From an uncultured Eubacteriaceae bacterium (GTDB lineage Bacteria; Bacillota; Clostridia; Lachnospirales; CAG-274): DNA of 6,385 nucleotides. Positions within the stretch are counted from its first letter, which is position 1. Each line of letters opens with the position of its first letter. The stretch lies in the NCBI GenBank assembly GCA_946534775.1, contig CAMNCZ010000069.1, positions 1 through 6,385 on the forward strand, in the 5' to 3' direction. Below, in pieces: positions 1 through 6,380 of this stretch. The translations under genes were made by a program, and so were the position numbers. A model generated the notes under the pieces. The model saw nothing but the letters and a program-made list of their open reading frames with translations. It made no database searches and was not told where the DNA came from.

Positions 1-14
1 GTTATGAGTATGTA

Positions 15-32
15 GCAGAAATTTATTTCTGC
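15..32. other. 18-bp perfect dyad (possible hairpin or operator)
   Basis: GCAGAAAT and ATTTCTGC flank a TT centre, giving a perfect inverted repeat. As RNA it could fold as a 6-bp stem with a 6-nt loop. No T-tract follows on either strand, so it does not look like an intrinsic terminator. It could be a protein-binding site or a remnant of a structure from a gene beyond the left edge. No function can be assigned. Confidence 0.35.
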
Positions 33-55
33 GGAATACGAATATCATTGACCAA

Positions 56-150
56 CACCCTCAAACCCTTCCACCACCGCAAGCGGCGGTCCCCCTACCC
101 TGAAAGGGCAGGCAAGGTTTTCTCGGCTCCCCTCGTTAGGTTTGGGGGTG
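56..150. repeat. Small intergenic element with terminal inverted repeats (MITE-like or palindromic repeat)
   Basis: The ends CACCCTCAAACC (56-67) and GGTTTGGGGGTG (139-150) are inverted repeats matching at 11 of 12 positions; the exception (61/145) is a G·T pair. Inside are a hairpin ACCGC/GCGGT (76-80/86-90) and a second one, CCCT-GAA-AGGG (98-108), extended past one mismatch by CCT/AGG (94-96/110-112). The element is richer in G and C than its AT-rich flanks and has no coding potential. The wording around 62-115 resembles palindromic intergenic repeats I recall from gut Clostridia, but that is recognition from memory. It is too short for a transposase, so if mobile it would depend on one in trans. 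No flanking target-site duplication could be identified. Confidence 0.55.
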
Positions 151-163
151 CATAACCCCCAAA
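141..163. other. Strong 9-bp hairpin upstream of the promoter
   Basis: TTTGGGGGT (141-149) and ACCCCCAAA (155-163) pair perfectly around a 5-nt loop. The left arm is also most of the right terminal repeat of the 56-150 element, so the two pairings exclude each other. The hairpin ends 14 bp before the -35 box at 178. It lacks a following T-tract on either strand, so an intrinsic terminator is not supported; it may be part of the repeat element or a block to upstream readthrough. Confidence 0.45.
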
Positions 164-177
164 TAAACAATTTGTTC

Positions 178-206
178 TTGAAATGGCACACAAAATGTAG
201 TATAAT
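178..206 (+). promoter_or_regulatory. Sigma-A (sigma-70 type) promoter of the GGDEF/EAL gene
   Basis: The -35 box TTGAAA (178-183) differs from consensus TTGACA at one base. The -10 box TATAAT (201-206) is perfect, and the spacer is exactly 17 bp. The expected transcription start is near 212-214, giving a leader of about 33 nt. A heptamer AAATATT occurs twice in tandem (212-225) across the predicted start. There is no room for a riboswitch in so short a leader. Confidence 0.85.
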
Positions 207-232
207 TAAGGAAATATTAAATATTGGCTTTC

Positions 233-241
233 GGGGGGTGA
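233..241 (+). promoter_or_regulatory. Ribosome binding site of the GGDEF/EAL gene
   Basis: A run of six G followed by TGA matches the Shine-Dalgarno extension GGAGGTGA at 7 of 8 positions (234-241). The GGGGG core ends 7 nt before the ATG at 246. This supports that ATG as the start; the nearby GTG codons are out of frame with it. Confidence 0.75.
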
Positions 242-245
242 GTGT

Positions 246-2486
246 ATGCAGCGAAGGAAATTTTCTTTTCAATCTTATAAAGAAAAAAACGATATCTATC
301 AGCGATGGGGTTCGTTTGCCGTTATACTTATTCTCATACTGGGCATAGCGTTTGTATACTACACCTACCGCACGCAAAACGCGGTCACCAAACAATATCT
401 CAACGAAATAGCCATACAGTCGGCAAACCGCATAAAAGGCAAGATAGATAACGATATGGTAAGGCTTACCGTGACCGCAAATGCACTTTCCGAGGCCAGA
501 TCCGATGAGGAGATAGCGCAGTATCTTCAGACCGAAAAAGAGTTTTTTGACGATGACAGCGTTATAAGGCTGTCTTACGTTACCCCCAGAAGCACGGGCA
601 TAGAACTGACGGCATCCGATCAGATAAAACAGTTTGCTCTGCCCAAAAACACTACCTATATAAAAAGCGTTATCGAAACGGGCAGGCCCTGTTCCGAGGC
701 AAAAAAAGACACCGTAACGGGCAAAATGGCGCAGATATACGCCATCCCCATCATCAGGGAAAACAGGACCGTTGCCGTGCATAGCGGCGTGTTTGCTCTT
801 GAAAAATTTTACACGGATATGAACATAAAGTTTTTCAACAACAACGGTCACTCCTACATACTAAAAAAGGACGGTTCCGCCGTTTTCACCAACGAAAAAG
901 ATGATTTGTTCTATGCCGTTTCGGATACTTTTAATACGCGCATACAGTTTGGTTCAAGTGACAGCGTTGTTACCAAAAGCGGCAAAAAAAACTACTGGAT
1001 GACATATACGCCCATAAATTACAACGACTGGTATTTTGTGCTTGTGGTGCCCAACTCATCAATAAACGGTATGTCGGAGCGCGTGGTCATATTCAGCGTT
1101 ATCATTTTGCTTTCAATGCTGCTTACGTCCATACTTTTCTTGAAACATATCGACTCGATACAGTCACAAAACAGCGACAAATTGTTTGAATCCGCCTGTA
1201 TCGACGAGGTGACGGGCATATTCAACAAAAACGGCTTTTCAAACTTTATGGACGAAGTTCTTTTTACAAGAAGCCTGGATTTTTATATAGCTTATTTTGA
1301 CTTTGACAATTTCAAGGCCATAAACGACATTTTCGGCTATGCCGAGGGTGACAAGCTGCTGCGCTTTGCGGCGGATATCCTTGCCGACGAGATAGGCGAA
1401 AAGGAGACCTGCGGACGTTTCAGCGGCGACAACTTCTTCGCGCTTTTGCACGAGGACTCGCAATCAAGGCTTGAGACCCGCATAAACGCAATAATGGACA
1501 GGTTTTCCACCTTTACTTTTTCGCCCGATACCACCACGGCTTACGATATAATCTGCCACTGCGGCATAGTGCGTGTGACCGATTATTACCGCGACAAAAC
1601 GGTAGACTTTTTTGTTGACCGCGCCAAAATGGCACTTGCCGCCGAGGCAAAGGTGCACCAAAACAGCTTTATTTACTATGACGACTCGATGCGTAAAAAC
1701 ATCGTTTTCCAGGCCGAACTTGAAAACGACCTTATGCACAGCCTTGAAAACAACGATTTTAAGGTATATGTTCAGCCCAAGCACAGCGTAAAGACCGAAA
1801 AAATAGCGGGCGGCGAGGCACTTATCCGCTGGCAGCACCCCACAAAGGGCTTTCTTACGCCAAACTACTTTGTCGATATATTCGAGAAAAACGGCCAGGT
1901 TACGGAGATAGACTTTTATGTGCTTGAACAGGTCTGCAAAATGCAGCGCGAATGGGCGGCACTGGGTCTCAGGCCGATAGTCATTTCCGTAAATCAATCG
2001 CGTATGCACTTATACAAGCAGGATTATTTTGACAGGCTGCGCAAAATGATAAAAAAATACAACGCAGACCCCAAATATATCGAACTTGAAATAACCGAAA
2101 CAGTCGCTATGAGCAATACCGACCTGCTTGCACAGGCCACGAAGCGCCTGCATAAAATGGGCTTTCGCGTCAGCATCGACGATTTCGGTGCAGGCCAGTC
2201 CTCACTTAATGTATTAAAGGATATTGATGTTGATGTTATCAAACTTGACCGCGGTTTCTTTATAGAACTGAGTACTTCCGAAAAGGGCAAGGAGATAATA
2301 ACCACCGTAATACGAATGTCCAAAAACCTGCATATAGAAACCGTTTCCGAGGGTATCGAGACCCGCGAACAGTTCAATTTTATAAAAGATGCGGGCTGCG
2401 ACCTTGTACAGGGCTTCCTTTTCGGCAAACCAATGCCGATAAACGAATTTTCGGAACTGTACCAGGAAAGTTACACACAAAGATAA
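246..2486 (+). CDS. Membrane dCache-GGDEF-EAL sensor, probable c-di-GMP phosphodiesterase
   Basis: The 746-residue protein probably hydrolyses cyclic di-GMP in response to an extracellular signal. Two membrane segments (about 23-40 and 279-299) bracket an extracytoplasmic region with dCache character (about 41-278; for example YAIPIIRENRTVAVHSG, then NDWYFVLVVP before the second segment). A GGDEF domain (about 316-480) keeps the metal and nucleotide motifs FDFDNFKAIND (351-361) and GD (368-369), but its signature is SGDNF (393-397), and no RxxD inhibitory site is seen just before it. The EAL domain (about 486-735) retains the catalytic set: EALIRW (E524, R528), N583, E615 and E618, D645-D646 in DDFGAG, K666, E702 and E705, and Q722. 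The family reading is that the EAL is active and the GGDEF is regulatory, perhaps GTP-binding. It is a single-gene unit with its own promoter and a terminator directly at the stop codon. Weak residual cyclase activity cannot be excluded, since the third signature residue (D395) is kept. Confidence 0.93.
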   Translation: MQRRKFSFQSYKEKNDIYQRWGSFAVILILILGIAFVYYTYRTQNAVTKQYLNEIAIQSANRIKGKIDNDMVRLTVTANALSEARSDEEIAQYLQTEKEFFDDDSVIRLSYVTPRSTGIELTASDQIKQFALPKNTTYIKSVIETGRPCSEAKKDTVTGKMAQIYAIPIIRENRTVAVHSGVFALEKFYTDMNIKFFNNNGHSYILKKDGSAVFTNEKDDLFYAVSDTFNTRIQFGSSDSVVTKSGKKNYWMTYTPINYNDWYFVLVVPNSSINGMSERVVIFSVIILLSMLLTSILFLKHIDSIQSQNSDKLFESACIDEVTGIFNKNGFSNFMDEVLFTRSLDFYIAYFDFDNFKAINDIFGYAEGDKLLRFAADILADEIGEKETCGRFSGDNFFALLHEDSQSRLETRINAIMDRFSTFTFSPDTTTAYDIICHCGIVRVTDYYRDKTVDFFVDRAKMALAAEAKVHQNSFIYYDDSMRKNIVFQAELENDLMHSLENNDFKVYVQPKHSVKTEKIAGGEALIRWQHPTKGFLTPNYFVDIFEKNGQVTEIDFYVLEQVCKMQREWAALGLRPIVISVNQSRMHLYKQDYFDRLRKMIKKYNADPKYIELEITETVAMSNTDLLAQATKRLHKMGFRVSIDDFGAGQSSLNVLKDIDVDVIKLDRGFFIELSTSEKGKEIITTVIRMSKNLHIETVSEGIETREQFNFIKDAGCDLVQGFLFGKPMPINEFSELYQESYTQR

Positions 2487-2533
2487 AAAAACCGACTTTT
2501 TTCGACATATAAGTCAAAAAGTCGGTTTTTTTT
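2485..2533. terminator. Bidirectional intrinsic terminator shared by convergent genes
   Basis: CCGACTTTTT (2492-2501) pairs with AAAAAGTCGG (2516-2525), with a further GAC/GTC pairing (2504-2506/2513-2515) in the loop. The stem is flanked by seven A on the left (2485-2491) and eight T on the right (2526-2533). It therefore gives a stem plus U-tract in both directions. The A-tract begins within the TAA stop of the plus-strand gene (2484-2486), and the T-tract runs into the TAA stop of the minus-strand peptidase gene (2532-2534 on this strand). It serves both transcription units. Confidence 0.93.
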
Positions 2534-4829
2534 ACCATAATCCCACGGGGGCTTCAACATACATACCCATACCCTCTTTTATGCCGTAAGTTTCGGCAAA
2601 GTACGGGTTATTTGCGACCGCGGCGTTCACGCGGATCCTGTCGTTTGCGTGTTCGTCGGTCTGCGCTTTCTGTGCCGTATATTCGCGCTCGTACAGGCTT
2701 TTGCGCGATCTTGCATAAGCCGTAAAAAATGCCGATATATCGCCGTTTTTCGCCTTTACCGCCTCCGCAGCGCAGGACAGACCACCCAGATCCGCAATAT
2801 TTTCGTCAAGGGTCAGCATACCGTTTGTCACTATATCGGGTGCAGCCTCCAGTCCGTCATAAAAATCGGCTATATCGGTGCATTTTTCGGAGAAATTTAT
2901 ATAATCCTCCGCTGTCCACCAATCGTTAAGGCTGCCGTTTTCGTCGCAAAGTGCGCCGTTGCTGTCAAAAGCATGGCTCAGTTCGTGCGCAACGGTCGTG
3001 CCGAGTGCGCCCATATTTTCCTCATAAGTATTATCCGCCGAGTAATACGGCGCCTTTATAATGCCCGCAGGCAGTTCTATAGCGTTCTGCACGGGTATAT
3101 ATGCGGCATTTGCCCAGTATGACGGGATAGACCAACCGTCGGCGGGCAGGTCGTTTTTCTGTATATTGCGGTTTTTAACGCACTTTACGCGCTTTATCTC
3201 AACATAATTTTTAAACAGTGAACCGAGTGAATTTATCTTGGCATCGTCAATAATAAAGCCGCTGTACTCTTCCCCACCGACTTTTATTTCGATATTGTCA
3301 AGCTTTTTCAGCGCCTTTTTCTTTGTCGCCTCACTCATCCAGTCTATTTTTTCTATCTTCTGTTTGTATATTTTTATAAGGTCCTTTGTCATTGCCGTCA
3401 CTTCGGCCTTATCCTCTTCGGAGAGATTTTTTTTGACAAATTCGCTCCTTAAATAATCATCCGTCAATTCCGCCGTGATCGACTCCGCCCTTTCGCGTGC
3501 CGTAAGCGGCTGCGTTTCCACGTCATTCACACTGCCCCAAAACTTGTACGATATATCGGTGTATTTCGGCGAAAGATATCTGCCGTACTCGTCAAGTATC
3601 GAAAGCTGTGCGACCGCCTTCATCGTCACGGGGTCCTCCCCACACATTACGGCAATGTTGTATACAAGGCCCATATCGGGGATAAGTATCTCGTCATCGG
3701 GCTTTAAAACAAGGCCCGCATTTTTGGCAAAAGCCTGTAGGTCCGCAAAATCATACAGCTTGCAAAGCTCGCCGAAAGCGATCTTGTTATAGGTCTTTTC
3801 GACATTTTTGCGGTCCGCCTTGGTAAGACAATGATAGGATATGCCCTTTTCAAAAGCATACAGTTTTTCCGCCTTGTGCTCCGCCGCTTCGCCCGACTCG
3901 CCGCCCAGCACAAAAAGCTGCTTTACATAATCGATGTATATATCTTTGTACCTGTCATCAACATATTCCTCATAATCAAAGGTTGGCGCAAAGCAGTCAA
4001 AATACGGTATATAATGCGGCGTATCGACCACATCCGCAGTCAGCCCAAACTCAAACAGCCCCGAAGAATGGATATTGCTGTCGCAGTAAAGCGCCGCGCG
4101 CATAAGTTCCTTTGAATTTTTCACATTTTCAAGCCTTGTCATATAGCCTTTAAGCGGCGCAAAACTGCCTTTTTCGGCCATTTTCAGCGCCGAGTTGTAT
4201 ATATAGCCTATCTTTCGTTCCCTTTGATTTGACGGCATTTTTTCCACCACATCAAAAAGCAGCTGTTTCACGGCATCGTCATTTTCAAGCTGCATATCGT
4301 TAAGCACGCTTGTATTGACCCTGACACCGCTTGTTTCGCCGCCGTTTGCATAAGCATAAAAATCGTCTGCGGGATTTTGTGCGCAATACTGCCATATACG
4401 TCTTAAATAAGTGTATAACTCCGTTTTGGTCACACTGTCGTCAAGCACCGTATTTTCCGAAATTATCCCGCGCGAATCCAGATAGTCAAAATGCTTTTGC
4501 GCCCAGGCGGGCAGCCCCGCTATATCGGCATTTTCGGGTTTTAAAACGGCGTTTGCCCCCGCAGGCTCCTCCATATCGGGAAAGGCGCGGCTTATCATAA
4601 CCAGCATCTCCGTATCGTCCGCCAGTTTATCCGCGCGGAACTCCCCCTCGCTGTAGCCGCTTACTATGTCCTCCGCGGCAATATACGGCGTATATGCGGG
4701 CGCAGTCTGCAAAAGTATATCCAGTATTTCACCCTTTGTAAGTTCCTTTTCATAGCCGCCAAATACCGTAAACGGCAGGCAAAATGCAAGTATAAAGCCG
4801 CTCGCCGCGGCAAGCTTTTTACTAAACAT
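2532..4829 (-). CDS. Secreted M13-family zinc metallopeptidase with SLH-like N-terminus
   Basis: From the ATG at 4829 this encodes 765 residues of a neprilysin/PepO-type endopeptidase, a family that cleaves oligopeptides. Residues 1 to about 24 look like a signal peptide (KK, then a hydrophobic stretch to FGG). Residues about 30-150 resemble two degenerate SLH units (IVSGYSEGEFRADK; PAWAQKHFDYLDSRGII), a domain type that binds secondary cell-wall polymers. The M13 part opens with DDFYAYANG (155-163). It carries NAAYIPVQNAIELPAGI (574-590), the zinc motif HELSHAFD (615-622, catalytic E616), the third ligand in ENIAD (E676, with D680), and H727 and R733 spaced as the neprilysin transition-state histidine and substrate arginine. 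It ends in Trp, as is common in M13. The catalytic region of about 610 residues fits bacterial PepO size, and all key residues are present. It is the last gene of a three-gene operon, 16 nt after the preceding stop. Activity is expected outside the membrane; the substrate is unknown. Confidence 0.92.
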   Translation of the reverse strand: MFSKKLAAASGFILAFCLPFTVFGGYEKELTKGEILDILLQTAPAYTPYIAAEDIVSGYSEGEFRADKLADDTEMLVMISRAFPDMEEPAGANAVLKPENADIAGLPAWAQKHFDYLDSRGIISENTVLDDSVTKTELYTYLRRIWQYCAQNPADDFYAYANGGETSGVRVNTSVLNDMQLENDDAVKQLLFDVVEKMPSNQRERKIGYIYNSALKMAEKGSFAPLKGYMTRLENVKNSKELMRAALYCDSNIHSSGLFEFGLTADVVDTPHYIPYFDCFAPTFDYEEYVDDRYKDIYIDYVKQLFVLGGESGEAAEHKAEKLYAFEKGISYHCLTKADRKNVEKTYNKIAFGELCKLYDFADLQAFAKNAGLVLKPDDEILIPDMGLVYNIAVMCGEDPVTMKAVAQLSILDEYGRYLSPKYTDISYKFWGSVNDVETQPLTARERAESITAELTDDYLRSEFVKKNLSEEDKAEVTAMTKDLIKIYKQKIEKIDWMSEATKKKALKKLDNIEIKVGGEEYSGFIIDDAKINSLGSLFKNYVEIKRVKCVKNRNIQKNDLPADGWSIPSYWANAAYIPVQNAIELPAGIIKAPYYSADNTYEENMGALGTTVAHELSHAFDSNGALCDENGSLNDWWTAEDYINFSEKCTDIADFYDGLEAAPDIVTNGMLTLDENIADLGGLSCAAEAVKAKNGDISAFFTAYARSRKSLYEREYTAQKAQTDEHANDRIRVNAAVANNPYFAETYGIKEGMGMYVEAPVGLW

Positions 4830-4839
4830 CACAACAAAA

Positions 4840-4844
4840 CTCCC
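4840..4844 (-). promoter_or_regulatory. Ribosome binding site deciding the M13 peptidase start
   Basis: On the minus strand GGGAG (4844-4840) lies 10 nt before the ATG at 4829. The reading frame stays open upstream to another ATG at 4898, but that start would add 23 polar residues before the signal peptide and overlap the previous gene by 53 nt. The site at 4840-4844 and the signal peptide beginning MFSKK both favour 4829. A GTG at 4832 is a less likely alternative at 7 nt spacing. Confidence 0.65.
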
Positions 4845-4845
4845 A

Positions 4846-5628
4846 TTAGTATATATTAGATTTTTGAAGCGGCATATTGCATATTCGCGTTGAATCATCG
4901 ATATGCTCGATATTGTTCAATATCCAGTCGTACTCCGCAAAAGTAACGGTACTGTGGCAGTACGGGCACTCGCTGACCATTTTTTTGTCGATATCTATTT
5001 CGCCGCCGCAGTTGGGACAGCTGACCGTAAGAAATTTCCCGCCTTTAATGCTTATAAGCGGGTTTTCCCTTTTAAAAGTAAGAAAATAGCTTTCCTTGGT
5101 GCTGTCCACCAGTTCATCGCCTTCCGTTACAACGGTGCAGAAAAGCTTGATATTTTCGGTATTTTCGCAGATAATGTAATTGTGCAGATATGCACCGTCA
5201 AAGCAGGCAACCGAGTACGGCAAACGCATAAGATCGACATTATCGCTTACAAGCGGTATATTTTCCGTACCGCGCGTTTTTATGAGCTTTTCAAACAATC
5301 TTTCCGCAAATTCGATAAACTGCCTTGCATCAAACGAAGGCGAAAACACCTTCAGTTGTTTTTCTATAAAAACATTGTTGTTTTGTATATATCCGCCGCA
5401 CTCGCCCACGGTAGTGACGGCCATTTCCTCAATGGCGCCGTCAAGTATGGCTTCGTTGATATCACCGTTGAAGTTTATCCCCCCGGGGCCTCTTTTCTTT
5501 TTCTCCTCGGCCATTTTCATAGAGTCGCTTATCTCGCTTATAAAGCCGTAGGCAACAAAAATAGCATATAAGAAAGGCATAGCGCCCACAACAAACAACA
5601 ATATCGATTCCGTTAATTTTAATCCCAT
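4846..5628 (-). CDS. Membrane-anchored Tim44-like/zinc-ribbon protein (second paralog)
   Basis: This 260-residue protein has one N-terminal membrane segment (about 9-30), then a charged linker with KKKRG (43-47). A central region (about 90-190) resembles bacterial Tim44-like proteins: FSPSFDARQFIEFAERLF (95-112), later YFLTFKR (181-187). The C-terminal zinc ribbon is CPNC-13-CPYC (C204, C207, C221, C224), followed by AEYDWILNNI (231-240), matching the ribbon and DW(V/I)L tail I know from Clostridia Tim44-like proteins. The ribbon implies a cytoplasmic C-terminus. Tim44-family domains tether proteins at membranes, but the role of these bacterial forms is not established. The Trp usually found after the first helix (the 'EAW' position) is missing, so this is a divergent member. 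It is a tandem paralog of the gene just upstream (shared YIQNN, SPSF, EFA, CPxC, AEYDW), 15 nt after that gene's stop; GGGGAT before the ATG serves as ribosome binding site. Confidence 0.8.
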   Translation of the reverse strand: MGLKLTESILLFVVGAMPFLYAIFVAYGFISEISDSMKMAEEKKKRGPGGINFNGDINEAILDGAIEEMAVTTVGECGGYIQNNNVFIEKQLKVFSPSFDARQFIEFAERLFEKLIKTRGTENIPLVSDNVDLMRLPYSVACFDGAYLHNYIICENTENIKLFCTVVTEGDELVDSTKESYFLTFKRENPLISIKGGKFLTVSCPNCGGEIDIDKKMVSECPYCHSTVTFAEYDWILNNIEHIDDSTRICNMPLQKSNIY

Positions 5629-5643
5629 AATAATATCCCCGTT

Positions 5644-6363
5644 TTATGCGTCGTTTTCCACAACGGCGCGGTTGTCAATAACAGTTTCGTCATCTATATG
5701 TCTGACCGACGTCAACATCCAATCATATTCCGCATATTTGACAGGGCTGCCGCAGTAAGGACACATTTTAAGCGCCTTTTGCTCAAAACTCAGCGCCGCG
5801 CCGCAGCTTGGGCAGCTTACAGCGATAACTCCGCCTTTTGTGATGTTTTTCATACTGCTTTTGCGTGTAAAAACAGCAAAATATCTTTCGACCATTCCCG
5901 ACTCTCCGTCATCCACGCCCATAAGCATCTCCAGATTTTCCGAGTCGGGGTTTATCTCCAGCCTGTGCAAAAAACAGTTGTCATAGCGCGCTATCTTATC
6001 GGGCAGCTGCGACAGGTCCATATCCTCGCGCACTACCCCTTTCAGCCGCGATGTGTCCTTGTCCTTTACCAGGTCCGAAAATATCTCCTTTGCAAACTCC
6101 TCAAAACTTTCGCTGTTAAAGCTTGGCGTAAGTATGCATATTCTTTTGCTGATAGGCCTTGCGTTATTTTGTATATACGCATTTTTCGCGTGTGTTGCGA
6201 CAAAATTTTTTTCATCTGTCATTTCCCGCTTTAACTGCGGATAAAAAACCTCGGCTTTATCCTTTTTTCTAAGGCCCTCCTCCGCCCTTTTAACATAAAT
6301 GTAAACAGCAAGGATGATAAAAACCATACTTAGCAGAAAAATGAAAAAATAAACGCCTTCCAC
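5644..6363 (-). CDS. Membrane-anchored Tim44-like/zinc-ribbon protein (first paralog, GTG start)
   Basis: This 239-residue protein has a membrane segment at about 4-24, followed by KR and a basic linker (25-46), which predicts a cytoplasmic C-terminal part. The Tim44-like region (about 70-168) includes LTPSFNSESFEEFAKEIF (78-95) and YFAVFTRK (161-168). The zinc ribbon is CPSC-13-CPYC (C184, C187, C201, C204), followed by AEYDWMLTSVRHIDD (211-225), which aligns directly with AEYDWILNNIEHIDD of the downstream gene. The tail after the ribbon is acidic and short. The start is GTG at 6363: an in-frame TAA lies at 6381-6379, and GTG is the first possible start after it. It is the first gene of the operon visible here; further genes may lie beyond the right edge. 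The Tim44-like call rests on pattern memory and the C-terminal signature; the ribbon and membrane segment are seen directly. Confidence 0.8.
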   Translation of the reverse strand: MEGVYFFIFLLSMVFIILAVYIYVKRAEEGLRKKDKAEVFYPQLKREMTDEKNFVATHAKNAYIQNNARPISKRICILTPSFNSESFEEFAKEIFSDLVKDKDTSRLKGVVREDMDLSQLPDKIARYDNCFLHRLEINPDSENLEMLMGVDDGESGMVERYFAVFTRKSSMKNITKGGVIAVSCPSCGAALSFEQKALKMCPYCGSPVKYAEYDWMLTSVRHIDDETVIDNRAVVENDA

Positions 6364-6370
6364 TTTTAAT

Positions 6371-6380
6371 TTCTCCTTTT
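6371..6380 (-). promoter_or_regulatory. Strong ribosome binding site supporting a GTG start
   Basis: The minus strand reads AAAAGGAGAA, with GGAG at 6376-6373, 9 nt before the GTG at 6363. This near-ideal site fixes the non-ATG start. Only a few AT-rich bases remain beyond it before the window ends, so the operon promoter and any leader are not visible. Confidence 0.8.

Noticed and set aside
141..163. The strong G/C hairpin as an intrinsic terminator
   Set aside because: No T-tract follows on either strand (TAAACAATTTG on plus, CCTAACG on minus).
45..851. Long minus-strand reading frame of 268 codons
   Set aside because: It runs antisense to the dCache region and across the promoter and repeat element, has no recognisable domain, and its composition is that of a shadow of the plus-strand gene.
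1464..2009. Minus-strand reading frame of 181 codons inside the GGDEF/EAL gene
   Set aside because: The plus frame here carries clear EAL motifs; the antisense frame shows no domain and no credible ribosome binding site was found.
4846..4876. TATACT on the minus strand (4853-4848) as an internal promoter for the peptidase gene
   Set aside because: No -35 box is present at 16-18 bp; the hexamer at 17 bp spacing is TATGCC. The tight spacing supports operon transcription instead.
4830..4898. Upstream ATG at 4898 as the start of the M13 peptidase
   Set aside because: It would bury the signal peptide behind 23 extra residues and overlap the preceding gene by 53 nt; the ATG at 4829 has its own ribosome binding site.
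5480..5490. CCCCGGGG palindrome in the second Tim44-like gene
   Set aside because: It falls on Pro-Gly codons (GPGG) in the linker and is explained by the coding sequence.
4903..5571. Plus-strand reading frame of 222 codons opposite the second Tim44-like gene
   Set aside because: The minus frame has a membrane segment and zinc ribbon in a tight operon; this frame is a shadow with no recognisable motif.
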